In this document: in pieces, positions 1 through 52,370 of the stretch
Numbering within the stretch: the stretch's first letter is position 1
Layout: each line of letters starts with the position of its first letter
DNA from: Mermis nigrescens
Lineage: Eukaryota; Nematoda; Enoplea; Mermithida; Mermithidae
Direction: 5' to 3'
Length of the DNA: 64,000 nucleotides
Assembly: GCA_036768485.1 (NCBI GenBank)
Contig: JAVLUZ010000417.1
Span: forward strand, 62,001-126,000
Notes under the pieces: generated by a model
The model's database searches: none
What the model was told of the DNA's origin: nothing
Seen by the model: the letters and a program-made list of their open reading frames with translations, nothing else
Made by a program: the position numbers and the translations under genes

Positions 1-2029
1 CGCCAATATTTTTCAACTTCATCAAGAATACAATGACAATTAATTCATTCGAGAAAGCGGCTTGATATTTTGGTGCTTTGTACTCTATGATATAACAATT
101 TAGCCTATAGATTTAGCATGATAGAGGGGGTGAAATCTGAATTTTTGTCTATAGTGCCGTTCTGGGATTACAAACGGTGGATATGCATCAAAAACAACAC
201 TATTGGGCGTTTTTGACGATGCCTTTTCTTTCTAGAACATAAAAATATATAATAAAATTTGAGGAAATATAAATGATTTGAGTAAATTGAAAAAAATATA
301 GTGAAAAAATGTGTGATTTGACTTTTTTATGCCAAACGATCGCTAAAAATGCTTAGGACATCCCGTTTTCTATGATTTTTTTTGGAAAATTTAAAATTCT
401 GTAGGGGGCTTGAAAAAGTTCTTTCCGGGTTCAAATCCTTCCTCTCTCCCATAGGTGCACAACGTCAGGGTCGGCAGGAGAGGAATTTCCAAAAATCCAA
501 AACAGTAAATTAAACGTTCACGATTTTTTGCTGTTTTAACGATCAAAATGGTCAAAATAGCCTATAAAACGTTTTTCCGTGGTAATACATATCGCATTTT
601 AAAAGCATTTTTAGTCCATTTGGACTGCATTATATTACTTTTAACACTAAAAAAATGCAGAAATTTATCAATTTTGGGAGCTTTTCGAGTGACGTTTTTA
701 CTGCTTTTAACTTCAAAAATGAGGCAAAAAAACGTTACATCTGCTCAAAATCGCCGTACAGTACCTGTCTGACTGACACTTCAGTGGGGGTAATACCCCC
801 TCACTCCCTATGTGCATGTATCTAGTGTGAGCATAGTTTATAACCTAATGCGGTCTGTGCTTAAACCAGTGGCGAATCTGGGATTTTCCTGAGCGGGGGG
901 GCGAACTCCAACTTTTTCCAAAACAGTAAAAAATAGGTCCAAAAACCGGCTATTCGCATGCAGAGTAGCGCTTTTTCGCCATTTTGTGTTGTCTATTTTT
1001 GTCAAAATAATTTCTGGTGCACAAGTTTTGCGAAAAATTTCAAAATTTCAAGCAATTTTGTGCAAAAAATGCTTAAATCATTAACTTTAGCTAAAACATG
1101 GCGCGAAACATCGGAAAATCGGTGAAAGTTTAACTGAAAGACTAGAGATTTGAATTATTTCGTATTTCCTGTTTTTGGGCATTTGGATCAAAGCGTATTG
1201 AAGCATTTGATCGAAACGCGAAATTTTCCTAGAATTTATGCTAAAAAATGGCAGAATATGTTTGCTGGATAAGAAGAATGCAGAACTTGTCTGCTTAGAA
1301 AGATTAACGGAAAATGAGGTATGCACATGCCACCTCTCACATAAAATGCTCGTTTGCGTATCGAATTGATACAGCAACGAAATATCTTCATTTCACAAAG
1401 TATACACTGTATGATTTCGTGTGTTATAGCGAAAGGCCCGATGCTTGATGATTTTATTTTAAAAAAATTTGTTGTTCACTGGAAAGAGTTGAGGTGAACT
1501 ATTGATATAAATGTCAATCGTACAAACAAGATGTGATTCAAAATAGCGGCTTTCAATTACATGCATTGTTTTACACAGTCTTTACTGAAGTATGTAGATG
1601 TAACAAGGAGACGTATATTATTTAAAAGCCGGATACTCTCCCTATGCTATTCAATAGATCGATTCACTTTTGACCGAATTGAACTAATGCGATAATGGAG
1701 AATGCTATTGTCCTTTATAAACCGGGAAGTCTATCACCAAGAACGAATATATGTAGAAAGATTTTTTAGCAAAATTTTTATGCATTCTTGTGCAAACGTT
1801 TTTGTACTCTGCGAAAAAATTTCACCTGTAGTTCGTTTGACAGCGGCCTTAACTGTGTAAAGATAAAGAGCAAATTTACTATATACAAAGGTATTGCGCG
1901 CAAGATGGACTTGACTGAGAATTTAAACAAATGTTTGATATTTAGACAATTTTTATTCTTTATTGTCATGAACACGAAGTAAAATGGGATCGCTGGAATT
2001 TTTATATTTCGAAATTTGTGCATATGCAG
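1..2029. other. Upstream intronic/unassigned DNA with degenerate MITE fragments
   Basis: No exon could be recognised here. The first supported CAMTA exon begins at 2745 with an incomplete codon, so at least one more exon lies further upstream, outside the window. The stretch contains degenerate, G-run-bounded repeats. One starts near CATAGGTGCAC at 450 and ends near 820. Around 120-450 is a fragment related to the element family at 59491-59889. Around 870-1080 is a fragment beginning after a GGCGAATCTGGG-like end. The rest, to about 2020, is AT-rich sequence with no feature I can name. Confidence 0.5.
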
Positions 2030-2659
2030 CACCTATGTAACGGCTCAGAATTTTGGGTGGGTGGGTCCTCGGTCATGGGGGGGGTGAATGAGCTCCAATT
2101 TTAGGCCAAAAAAGGCCAAAAAACACCTTGAAACGGCCAAAAAATGCATGTTTTTCCAAGAATTGGAGGGAGGCAGTTTTTTTACAAGGTCCGTTTGAAC
2201 ATGTACAAAGATGACCCCTAAAAGTCTTTGTACATTTTGTACATGCAAATTTTTGGGTACTATAATATGGTATAGTAGCGATTTTAGTGTGGTAAAATCT
2301 ACCTTTGGCAGTGTATTTTGGCTATTTTCTGGTTTTCTGAGCAAAAATCACTAATAATCGTCTCAGAACTCCTTTTCAAAATGCAATTTCTGACATTAAA
2401 AAAGATATATAGAACACACGATTACTCATTACGGCGCGAAGCGCCGAAATTTTGCGAATTTAAAACCTTTTTTGCAGTTTTTGTCTTCCAAAAGTCTTTG
2501 TACATGTACAAAGACGGTTTCCAAAAGTCTTTGTACATCGGGAAAAATCTTTGCTAATACAAAAAATACTGGAGGTGGGTTAAATTTTTTTGCTTTGGGA
2601 GGATGGAGGACAACCAACTCTAGGTGGGAGGATTCTCCCATGATCCTATTACATGTATG
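2030..2659 (+). repeat. hAT-type MITE (CATGTAA family) hosting a nested MITE
   Basis: The ends read CACCTATGTAACGG and TTACATGTATG. Flanking 8-mers ATATGCAG (2022-2029) and ATATGCAA (2660-2667) match at 7 of 8, an hAT-like target duplication. Related copies are at 22872-23108 and 38333-38554. The body is interrupted by a second element at 2174-2571. The right end lies 85 bp upstream of CAMTA exon 1. Confidence 0.8.
2174..2571 (+). repeat. hAT-type MITE, CAGTGTTTTTT family (nested)
   Basis: The element starts CAGTTTTTTTACAAGG and ends in AATACTG, with flanks GAGGGAGG and GAGGTGGG (6 of 8). Its internal signature is shared with 3037-3482, 5599-6043, 17002-17446, 17885-18328 and 24868-25906. 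That signature is paired TTTGTACATGTACAAAG palindromes near each end, plus a GGCGCGAAGCGCC hairpin. It interrupts the older element 2030-2659. Confidence 0.8.
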
Positions 2660-2744
2660 ATATGCAAGGTAGTGACTTATACGAAAAACTCAGAAAAAAC
2701 CGATTGACATAATCTATCGTTAATTTATGAGCTCGATTTTTCAG

Positions 2745-42406
<39,662 letters not shown>

Positions 42407-42412
42407 TGTTCT

Positions 42413-42418
42413 ATTAAA
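42413..42418 (+). promoter_or_regulatory. Candidate polyadenylation hexamer ATTAAA after CAMTA stop
   Basis: ATTAAA occurs six bases after the stop codon. That would give a very short 3' UTR, so a later signal is equally possible. There is no other support. Confidence 0.3.
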
Positions 42419-42851
42419 TTAATGCCCGAGCTGTTTAAAAAATTTAAAGCATCTGACTATCGTAAACATTTTAATCTTTGGGATGTGTAATACAAATTAC
42501 GATTTGACGAAATGCTCGGCAACCACTTATTTCCACACTATGACATAGGGGACCATACATGGGCACCAGCCGAATTCTGGGGTCTGGTTGGTGTAAAGCC
42601 GGCAAAAATTCCGAAAAGCATGCCAAAAATTCAATTCTGGGGTCTAGCGATTTTTTTGGGTCTACCAGGGGGCGGGTCTGATGGGCTTGAGGGGGGCTTG
42701 GGGTTTGTACCTTCCGGAATCCAGCAGACCTCCCAAAAAATCGATAGACCCCACAGAAATGGATTCTTGGCATGTTTTTAAAATTTTGGTCAATTTTACA
42801 CTAGACCCCCAGAATTTGGTCGCTGCTTATTTATGGTCAAGACCCTCTAAC

Positions 42852-43091
42852 CATACGTGGGCAGCAAGAAAATTCTGGGGGGGTGCAAGATTTTTGAAGG
42901 TCGAAAAATGGCCTTAAAAATGGTGGTATGGCGATAAAAACACCATTTTTCGACGTTTCTCATCAAGCACTATCCATTGGCATCAAAAAATTGCGAAAAA
43001 AACGAAAAAAATTTTCAAAAATTGAATTCTGGGGGGTATTTTGATTTCTGGGGGTATACCCCCCCGAACCCCCCCCCCACGCCCAGGTGTG
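42852..43091 (-). repeat. hAT-type MITE, CATAC-TGGGC family, reverse
   Basis: In reverse, the ends are CATACGTGGGCAGCAAG and CACGCCCAGGTGTG, with a perfect 8-bp duplication CCTCTAAC at 42844-42851 and 43092-43099. Confidence 0.95.
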
Positions 43092-45505
43092 CCTCTAACT
43101 CCCCACGCCTACGTGTGTTTATGACTTCCTTAATTAAATTATTTGCAATTTTTTCTTTTTTTTCGCGATTTTTTGATATAAAAGGGTAGAGATGGTTGGA
43201 AAAAGTTAACAAATTGTGTTTTTTTCGCTCTGTCACAAATTTTTCGGCCCTTTTTGATCTTTAAAAATATTTTACTCGACACAGAGCCTCAGAATGCATC
43301 GCAATTTAGGCCAAAATCAAGTCGCACAATGGTCGTTAACTCAAGTAAACTCACAGTCAGATATGGGAGTGTGAATTTGGACCCCCTAAATTGAAAAATA
43401 CCCAAAAGACCCCAATTTTTTTAAATTTTTCCATAAATTTTTACATTTTTTCCGCGATTCTTGATGTTAGCGAATAGAGCTGGATAGGAAACGCTCCAGT
43501 TAGTGCCTTGCTCGCCTTACCACAACTAACAACTCCAGCATTTTGGCGCTTCCCATGTATGGTTGTAATACAGCCTTATAACATAAGAATTGCGCTCTTA
43601 TTAGCATTTAGTTAGTAATTATTTAATACATCTACAATCTTCAAATTTTCAGCGCTTCGTACTAGATAAAAAGTATTTCCCATAACTTTGGTTCAAGCGC
43701 GACCAAAAAACGACATTTTTTATATCATTTTGAGTCGATAAATACTTTTTTTTGAAAGTTCGAGTGTTATTGTCGTAATGGATAGAGAATGTCGAAAAAT
43801 GCAGGTTTTGCAAGCTATCCCGACGAATTTAACGAGATATATGTACATATACCGATTTATATTAAGTCCGTCCCCCCTCGGCCAAATTCTGGATACGGGC
43901 CTGTATACATATATAACTATTTTCAGAATCCACGGTCAGGCGACTGTGAGCTATAACTGGCTGTTTTTATTTTTTAAATAATAATTTAGTTTCGATCGCA
44001 TTTTATTAATTTGTGATCCAATCGCAGCAGAAAGCACTGTTTGAACGTAGTTTTATATTTTCTTGCGAATTTTTTCGATTGTTTAAGTATATGTACCTTT
44101 GGATTTCGATTTTTTGGATAGTTTGAGGTACTTGTAAGACAGAATGTTCGAAAAACCATCATCTTTGTTTCTCGTATTGCACATACATATTTAAATTAAT
44201 TGGATTCTTTGAACTTGACCTAACGTTCCTAGTTTTTCTTTGCACAGAGTCAAGTGATCATTCTTATTAACAAAGTAAATTGAAGTCATACATATACAGT
44301 TTGGGAATTCTGGAGTTCAGCGCATACATGGGAAGCAGTCAAATTCTGGGAGGATTCCGATGGGACAAAATTCCCAAAAACACCCTGAAAATTCAATTCT
44401 GGCGATCATTTGGTTTGGAGGGTAATCCATCAAATTCTTGGGGATGAGGAATTAAGTTCCGACCTCAATGTCCATGTGTGAGTCAGCACCGAAATATTTT
44501 TTAAGTTCCTTTTTGAGCTGAAAAAACTACGGGTACACGTCAAAAACACAGTTTTTTGACGTTTCGGACAATGCTTGTTCTTTGCAATACGTTTAAAAAA
44601 ATTTCGAAAAAATTCGAGCAAATTTAACAGTCAAAAAATGAGAGTTGGTTGAAAACGCTTAAAAAAGCACATTTCTACTATTTTTCGGAAAATCGGCAAT
44701 TTTGAAAGGGGCGTCGCATCGCAGCCATTTTTGCGGACAAATTTTGTCTGCAGTTGTGCAACATGTGTGATATTGTATGGGTCATACGAGAAAAAATGTC
44801 AGCCAAGTTAGGTTCTAGAGAAAGATTTTTATTCAACATTGATAAAGCATTTCAAATCTTGACGAAACTATACTTATTCGTCAATATGCTAGAGAAACTT
44901 GATTTACCATTGAAGCTGGTCTTGTTCCCAGATTTGCTTTCAGACAAAGGATGTGACTTGTCAGAATGAGAGTAATGTTACGTTCACTATTTTTGTACGA
45001 GACAATGATTTTGAAGCTCGTGCAGAGATTTTTGAAGCCATTTTTGTACAATATACAAAGACTTTTTGGGGCGACGTGATAGTAATTTTTACGCTTTTTT
45101 GAGTATTTTTTAAGCAAAATTTTGAAAAATAGTAATTACGATTTGTTTAGCTTCAAGCGCGGGCATTAAATTCTCCAAAATCTATCTCTGTGAATTTTCA
45201 GCATCTTTGTACAGACTTAAAAGTCTTCTACATCTATCTACTATTTTCTGCCATTTGAGGATAAAACTCACTTTTCATCTTTGTGTTGCATTATAATTAT
45301 AAGCGAATTGATGTCTTATGATGATGAGATTCACTCAGCATATTTCAATCCCTATATATTTCTGATTGTATAACACAAGTAATTTTAGCTTTCTGAGTCG
45401 AGTTCTGCGTGTAAATTCATTCAAAAAATTGTAAAACTTTGAACTAATATAATCAGCTAAATTTAGGACGAAATGACACTTTTTGTGAAGCGTGCGGGTC
45501 GCGTC

Positions 45506-45726
45506 CACACGTGGGCGTGATGGGAAGTTAAGGGGGTATGCACCCCCCAGAAGTCCGAATATCCCCCAGTAACCAAGATACCCCCAGAATTCCATTTTTG
45601 AAATTTTGTTTATTTGTTCGCAATTTGTCAATGTTTATGGATAGTGCTTGATGAGACACGTTGAAAAATGGTATTTTTCTTTCGCCATACCACCATTTTT
45701 GAGACCATTTTTTATGCCCACTTATG
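45506..45726 (+). repeat. hAT-type MITE, CATAC-TGGGC family
   Basis: The ends are CACACGTGGGCGTGATGG and TATGCCCACTTATG, with a perfect 8-bp duplication GTCGCGTC at 45498-45505 and 45727-45734. Confidence 0.95.
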
Positions 45727-46842
45727 GTCGCGTCGCGGATAACAGACTTGTAGTATGTAAAAATGTGTATGTTCAATAGTATATCTATATTACATGTAAG
45801 TACAAAAAAAATTTCGCTCGTACAGAGACTTTTCCAGAGATCTCCGTATATGTTCAAAGAAGCTCGTACAAAAAACAGTGGTTACTTTACTTATCTATAC
45901 ATACTCAGTATGAGATCCTGGGGGAACAATAAATTTTAAGCGTTTTTTATTCAAAAACGGCAGATACTGTGTGTACGCGTCAAAAACATAAGTTTTAACG
46001 TTTCTGAAGATGCTCCTTCTTTCTAAGAAAAATTAAAACAGGTTTTTACGGAAAATTCGAATAAATTGTATAAAATATTGTCAAAAATGGCTATTGAATG
46101 AAACATTTTCTGCACGGGGGAGGGGTGGAATTGGAAAGCCTCTCCCCTAAGATCGTGTGTACTTATCTGTTTATTTTTCTGCCGCCAGCATTCTAAATGC
46201 TGGGAATACATTTTATAATCCGCCAATTTAATTCATCGCATTTTTGTTGCAGCGACCTGGACTTCATGGTCTGTCTCAATGTTGTGCTTTTCTTTTAATT
46301 GTCAATTGCATGAAGAAACGTAGTGCATATTTGTTGTTTGATGTATTGCATTTTTCCTTCATGCTTTTATGCATCTTTCTTATGCTATTGGTCAAAGTTT
46401 TGGATCGCACCTATCATAATATTTAGTAGTACGTATATGCAAAACTTCAAAAATAATAATATATATAATACATCAATTGTTTATCTTTGTATCTTCGTGA
46501 TTCTGAATTTTCGTCCAGTAATTGCTTAAAAAATCATGTACAAAAAGAGGCGCGTGCCGCGTACTGTGTAAGTCCTGAAAAAATTGGAAGTGACTGTAAG
46601 ATGCGTAAAAATTAGGAATACTCATTTACGCGCATATAATAGTTGGCAGTTGCTTTAGCTCGTAAAAAATTCCACTGAGATTGCTTTAGAATTGATATTT
46701 ATATAAGATTGAAACTTTTAGTTTTACAAGCACGGTCACGGTTAGATTAGGACCATACATGGACAGCGATCGAATTCTAGGGCCATTGGCTGGATGGAGC
46801 GAAAATCGCGGGAATGAGGCTACCAAATTAGGGGATCTAAAC

Positions 46843-47070
46843 CACACGTGGGCGTGCGGGTAGCTTGGAGGTATGCACCCCCGAGAAACCAAAACACCCC
46901 CCAGAATTCAATTTTTGAATTTTTTTTAGTAATTTTTTGATGTCAATGGATAGTGCTCGATGAGGAACGTTGAAAAAAAGGTGTTTTTCGCCCTACTATC
47001 ATTTTTTAAGACCATTTTTGACCTTTGAAAAATCTTGCACCCCCAGAATTTAGGTGCTGCCTACCTATGG
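46843..47070 (+). repeat. hAT-type MITE, CATAC-TGGGC family, nested
   Basis: The ends are CACACGTGGGCGTGCGG and GCTGCCTACCTATG. Flanks ATCTAAAC and GTCTAAAC match 7 of 8. It interrupts a decayed element that starts near 46745 (CATACATGGACAGCG) and resumes at 47071-47200. Confidence 0.9.
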
Positions 47071-47609
47071 TCTAAACCTCTTTACGCGCGTATGTATGTG
47101 GGTTGGATGGATTTGACCAAAGATTGAATTTTTGGTATATTTTGCGATTTAGATGCACCACACCCTCCAGAATTCGTTGGCTGCCCGTGCTGTATTCATA
47201 AATTATCTGGGTTGTCAGACTTCTGTTCTCCATCTCTGATGTTGTTTTCTGTTCAGGTTACAAGACAGCAAAGTAAGAAATACGGCAAGTCGAGCAAACC
47301 TTACAATTTCGTTGCTTGGGTAGGAGGAAGCTGCTTGTGCTAATTTGTTATTTCTTTTTATTGTTCTCTTCAATGTTTCAGCTCTCGAAATACGCTTTAG
47401 ATCAAATTGATGAATGAGTCAATGAATGAATAGTTATTTGCAGCATAATGAAATGAGTACTGTGTATGTACATTTCTGTAAAATTGTTTTATTCAATTTG
47501 TCGATTTCGATGTCAATAACGTTATTTATGGCATATTATGCCTTTCTGTCCTACTGTGATACCATTCTGCGTTCAATGATTTTTGATTATGCGTAATATT
47601 TTCATGCTA

Positions 47610-47864
47610 TAGTCTGTTCCATTTCAAACGGCCTATTTTTGCTGAAGTGTCATTAATGTATTAGTTTTATCAATGCACAAATAGTTTCTCCAATTACGCT
47701 CTCGTAGCGACTGGATGTTTTAAACTCTTCTTATTAATGCTTAATGTGCTTTGCACAACTTGTGGTGCTTCTAGTAAACTGCCACAACAACCTAAATCGA
47801 AAAATAGCATCCTACAGTAATAAGTCATTAAGCGAAAATGGGCCGTTTGGAATGAGACAAACTT
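47610..47864. repeat. Tc1/mariner-type MITE, AGTCTGTTCCATTTC termini
   Basis: The left end TAGTCTGTTCCATTTCAAAC is complementary to a degraded right end (GTTTGGAATGAGACAAACT). It is bounded on the left by TA. The same family as 49479-49727. Confidence 0.75.
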
Positions 47865-47955
47865 TCGTGCTCGAAATGCATTGGAATGTCTATTAATAAA
47901 AACCGCTTTGAGATTGCATATCAGGGAAAGGAAAACAAGAATCGCTGATGAAAAG

Positions 47956-48122
47956 CAGGGGCGGCTTTAGGGGGAGGCGGGGGCCGCCCCCCCCCCCCCA
48001 TTGGCCCAAAATAGTGCGCGAAATTACATAAGCATTTTTGAGCGATTTTCGGGTTAAAACGACTATTTTCGCCCAAGTCAGGGTTCCGCCCCCCCCTTAG
48101 AAAAATCCTAGATCCGCCACTG
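47956..48122 (+). repeat. hAT-type MITE, CAGGGGCGG family, 167 bp
   Basis: The ends are CAGGGGCGGCTTTAGGGGG and CCTAGATCCGCCACTG, with a perfect 8-bp duplication ATGAAAAG at 47948-47955 and 48123-48130. Related to 51737-52323. Confidence 0.95.
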
Positions 48123-48319
48123 ATGAAAAGTGAAGACATTTTCATCCAGCACTTTTGGCCCAGGTTGTTTTGAAGCAATATTAAAGATTCATAGTTTTAG
48201 ATAAAAACCAATGTTTTATCTATCCGATTGATAAACCCTCCGATGTTAATTTGGCCGTATCTACTTAGACGTGGGGGTCGAACCGTACACAGGTACGCAG
48301 ATCCGTGGCTAGTCCTAAC

Positions 48320-48543
48320 CACACCTGGGCGTGGCGGCATGCACCCCCCACTCGAGAAACCAAAATACCCCCTTAGAATCCAATTTTAATAATTTTTTTG
48401 TTTTTTTCCACAATGTTTTGATGCCAATGGATAGAGCTCGATGAGAAACGTTGAAAATGGTGTTTTTTCGCCATATCACAATTTTTTGACCTTGGAAAAA
48501 TCTTGCACCCCGCCCCCCAGAATTTTGGTGCTGCCCACGTATG
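48320..48543 (+). repeat. hAT-type MITE, CATAC-TGGGC family
   Basis: The ends are CACACCTGGGCGTGGCGG and GCTGCCCACGTATG, with a perfect 8-bp duplication GTCCTAAC at 48312-48319 and 48544-48551. Confidence 0.95.
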
Positions 48544-49478
48544 GTCCTAACAGGCAGTGGCAGAATTTAGGGGTCCGACTCTGAGTGATGTAAAACCGGC
48601 AAAAGTTCGAAAAAAATTCAATCCTGGTGGTCTATCGGATTCTAGGGGACGCGGAACCACAAGCCCGCGTGTGATCGGCATCATAAACAGCAACCGAATT
48701 CTTGAGGGGTTTGCATGGGCAAACAAGCCGAAATTCAATTTTGGGGTCTACCGTACCGTAATACACGGGGGTATTTCGGATTTTGGGGGCTCAAAAGTCC
48801 CCATACCTATGTGCGAGTTAGCTGCTTTTAGATAGCCAACTCAAGTTGACATACGCAATAATGTAAATTAAAGTTGAAGTAGATTAATCATAGACACATT
48901 CACTAACACACGCGATAGTGCGTTGCTATGATTATAAATAGGTACCTAACCTACTATACATGTGATTTCTTAGATAAAAATTGAATCATCAACATTCATC
49001 GCCAAAGAAATAGCCACAGATGTGTATAAGATTAACACAATATTGTTTTTTAATGAAATAGGCGTACAAGTCTTAGACAGAAAGAAATAAAGGCAAACGG
49101 ATTATGCAAAATCACTGGCGAACAGAAAACAAGTTTTAACTGCCATGAAAAATACAAAAACAAATTACACAACCAAGTGGAGCTCAATGTATGTATAGTC
49201 TATTTTTAACCTGGTGCATGAAATCGCGCGATAAGAAAATGTCTTATTACTGTAGTACCCGACTTCTCCATCGTTCCGTGACGCGGAGTGCAGAGTGACC
49301 CGAGTCGACTGCCGAGCTTTGGAAAAATCGGTGTTACAGTAATGAGCACTTTTGATTATCGATGGTTTTCATGCACTAAGTTAAAAAACTATGCTCGCGT
49401 ACCAGCGAAATGTTTAGCGCGTAAAATTAATGCGAGTTCAGCATTGTTGTTTCCGCGAAGAAATAATTGAAAACAATA

Positions 49479-49727
49479 CAGTCTGTTCCATTCCAAAAGG
49501 CCAATTTTCACTTTAGAGCTTATTACTGCAGCGAAATATTTTACAGGTTAGGTTGTTACGTCAGTTTGTAATATGTGCCACATTTTAAGTAAAACATCAA
49601 ACATTAATAAGAAGTTTAAAGCAGCCAGATGCTACGAGATCGTGACTGGAGAGGCCGTCTGTGCAGTGAAAAGCTAATATAGTAACAAGAATTCAGATAA
49701 AATGGCCGTTTTGAAAGGAACAGACTG
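49479..49727. repeat. Tc1/mariner-type MITE, CAGTCTGTTCCATTCC termini
   Basis: The left end CAGTCTGTTCCATTCCAAAA and the right end GAAAGGAACAGACTG are inverted repeats. They are flanked by TA on both sides (49477-49478 and 49728-49729), as for Tc1/mariner. 249 bp, no coding capacity. Confidence 0.9.
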
Positions 49728-50131
49728 TAGTACAGAAGTGCATAAATCGGACGGAATCTATGCAAGAAAGTTTATTTACAATAGATTTTGCCGTGTATAA
49801 AAAGAGTGCAGGACATACATGGGCATAGGGATTTGTACCCCCCCCCTCCCAGAATTCGATGGGCCCCCGAAAATCTATAGACCCCAGCATTGAATTTATT
49901 ATGGCATATTTTTTGAGATTTTTCCCAGTTTTGCACCCAGAATTTGGTCACTGCCGATATATGGTGCTGGAATGAGCGGTTGGAGATACAAATCATACCT
50001 CTTTTTATAAACTGACAAAGGACGCACGCAAACGAAAATTAATTCCTTTTCAGGCAACGTAAAATACAATTTGGGGTGCAATTAATTTGATTAAAATTAT
50101 TGCTACAAACTGAGTAATATGTACAACATAT

Positions 50132-50230
50132 TGGTACAGTTTTCGCCACGAAATTTGAACACTTAACAATCCTTTAGGATTCCTCAGCCGATATTATACA
50201 TAACAAAGGACGTCGTCGCATGTTTTGTAT
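50132..50230 (+). repeat. Fragment of the CTCGCCACGAAATTTGAAC MITE family
   Basis: TACAGTTTTCGCCACGAAAT begins near 50133. The following sequence, with ACGTCGTCGCATGTTTTGTATTG, is colinear with 53568-53726. The right terminal repeat is missing. Confidence 0.65.
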
Positions 50231-50265
50231 TGCCATATGATAAAACAAACGTTACGATTTACGAG

Positions 50266-50656
50266 CACACATGGTTTTTTTCGATTTACGAGTACCCCCA
50301 CATTTTAAAATACCCCGCAGATTACTGTAGACCCCAGAAATCTATTTTTAGTATTGTTTTTGGCGATTCGACCCATCCTGACCATACTTGGGCAGCGAGA
50401 AAATTCTGGGGGTGCAAGATTTTTCAAAGGTCAAAAAATGGCCTTAAAAGTGGTGGTATGGCGAAAAACACCATTTTTCGACGTTTCTCATTGGGCACTA
50501 TCTATTGTCATCAAAAAATTACGTAAAAAACGGAAAAAATTTTAAAAATTGAATTCTGGAGGGGTATTTTGGTTTCTCGGGGGGGGTGCATACCCCCAAA
50601 CCCCCCACGCCCAGGTATGATCCTGACCCCCCAAAGTTTTGGTGCTGCCCATATAT
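50266..50656 (+). repeat. CACACATGGGC-type MITE hosting a nested MITE
   Basis: The ends are CACACATGG and GCTGCCCATATATG. Flanks TTTACGAG and CTTACGAA match 6 of 8. Its body matches 41703-41847 once the insert 50383-50619 is removed. Confidence 0.8.
50383..50619 (-). repeat. hAT-type MITE, CATAC-TGGGC family, nested and reversed
   Basis: In reverse, the ends are CATACTTGGGCAGCGAG and CACGCCCAGGTATG, with a perfect 8-bp duplication ATCCTGAC at 50375-50382 and 50620-50627. The unoccupied site is preserved at 41703-41847 (CCCATCCTGACG), which confirms the duplication. Confidence 0.97.
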
Positions 50657-51384
50657 GCTTACGAAGCCGCCCTGTTATATCTAACACAGACAAAGCAGTA
50701 GCAAACACTGTTAAGTGTTCAGATTACATGTAGTTATTACAAATACCATATAAATATAATGTTGTATAAAGCGAGGTTAGTTAATGGACATTAATCCAGC
50801 TTATGATTGTTTAAAAAGACAAAAAAATAAACATAAGAAAAAAAGAAGAAAGCATGATCCGTCTAAAAATAGAGCGGTTCGCGCACATACGAAAAAACTC
50901 TCAAATATATACCGTATAATTTTGATAACTAGCACCAGGCACGACTGTGGGACCAGCCCCCACGTGCCTGATCGACAAAAACCTTCTAAGACGATTCTTG
51001 ATGCCAGTGGATAGAGGAGCACGAATTAAATCATGTTTCTATATTTTTTATTCTTTTTGTCTGCTTTTAACTATGTTCGTCAAAAATCTCTCCAGAACTT
51101 AGACCCCGCTCATGTATGGACACGGATTTTTCCCTACCAATAATACAAAGTGAGTAGATTCGAGGAATAAATTGAGTAAACGCCTTATATGCGCCAAATC
51201 GAATGCATTTTCGATAAAACAGTCATCTCGGTCTAGTTAAAAACGAAAAAATTTAAACATTTGTACCAGACGCCATTTCAAATGAAATTTTGTATTAGGT
51301 ATGTACGTACCTTGCTCATAAATCGTGGATATTGAATTTTGGGGCCATATGCTACTTTGGAGGTCGTGCGAATATCGACCCCCT

Positions 51385-51640
51385 TAAGAAGGACCCTTGA
51401 TCCATCCCGAAGTAACATACGGCGATTACTCAATAGAAGAAAATATGATTGCAAATAGTAAACGATGCGGAAGATCAATCGTTTTAAGATCGAGATGGTT
51501 TTATCAACCGGAAAAATCACCATGTGATTAAGAAAGAGCCGAATCTGACGACTGGCGAATGGCTTCCTCAAAATGCATCGTTTTTGTTTGAAGCCTTCTG
51601 CTGTCCGGGGGATGAAGATGGTGGCGGCGGCAAATAATGT
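51385..51640 (+). other. Unexplained coding-like segment, plus strand
   Basis: Two overlapping plus-strand frames have coding-like composition. One runs from about 51385 to a TAA near 51530, with YGDYSIEENMIANSKRC and LRSRWFYQPEKSPCD. The other runs from about 51488 to a TAA near 51638, with KKEPNLTTGEWLPQNASF and CCPGDEDGGGGK. No start codon, splice sites or homology could be established. It could be an unlinked exon, a decayed element gene or chance. No function is assigned. Confidence 0.2.
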
Positions 51641-51736
51641 GAACCATCGATTGTCCTAACCTAGAAAATTTCGAAATAAGTGATTGGTATTGCAAAGAAA
51701 AATCAATAGGAGCGCAGCAGAATCGATATTTATAAG

Positions 51737-52323
51737 CAGGGCCGGATTTAAGATGGGCGTGGGGGCCGCCACCTCGTTGGCCAAAAATAGTTGGTGAGAT
51801 AAAGAATGGATATGTAATTTGAAATTATTTTTGGCCGTCAGACATTTTCTCAAATTTTTCCGGCGCTTCGCGCCGGATAATACATATTAATGACATTTAT
51901 TTACTTAATTAAAACAATTTCAAGTGCAGAAACACCTATTTCAGCGTAGATCTATTCTATTTTCAAGCATGACTTTTTAAAATTTTCGACGTTCCGCGTC
52001 AAATGCGGCAAATACAGCAAATCGAGCAGTAAATCAAGCTTTTAAACGTTCTTCCACCTAAATCTCATGAATTTTCCGACGCTTCGCGCTCAATTTTCGC
52101 CAATATCAAAGAAAGTTAATGATTTTTTAGCACGAAATGTCGAAAATTTCAAAAATTCAGAAAAATGTTGCGCAAAAGTGATTTTAAATAAGAGTAGACT
52201 ACGTAAATCGCCGAGGAAACGATATTTCGCATGTGAAGGACAAATTTTTGGACCTATTTCTGACTGTTTTAAGAAAAGTTTGGGTAACGCCCCCTAGTTA
52301 AGAAAATCCTAGATCTGCCACTG
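51737..52323 (+). repeat. hAT-type MITE, CAGGGCCGG family, 587 bp
   Basis: The ends are CAGGGCCGGATTTAAGATGG and CCTAGATCTGCCACTG. Flanks TTTATAAG and TTCATAAG match 7 of 8. It holds three hairpin variants (near 51858, 51985 and 52077). Confidence 0.92.
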
Positions 52324-52370
52324 TTCATAAGAAGCATGCGTCTAATTGACAAATAGTGGCCTGGCCAGCC

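Noticed and set aside
415..445. GGTTCAAATCC, a possible tRNA B box
   Set aside because: No A box at the right distance and no acceptor-stem pairing. It lies in the end of a degenerate MITE.
50936..50975. CAGGCACG...CGTGCCTG as a miniature element
   Set aside because: Only about 35 bp with no body of the CAGGCACG family. It may be a deletion remnant but cannot be supported as an element.
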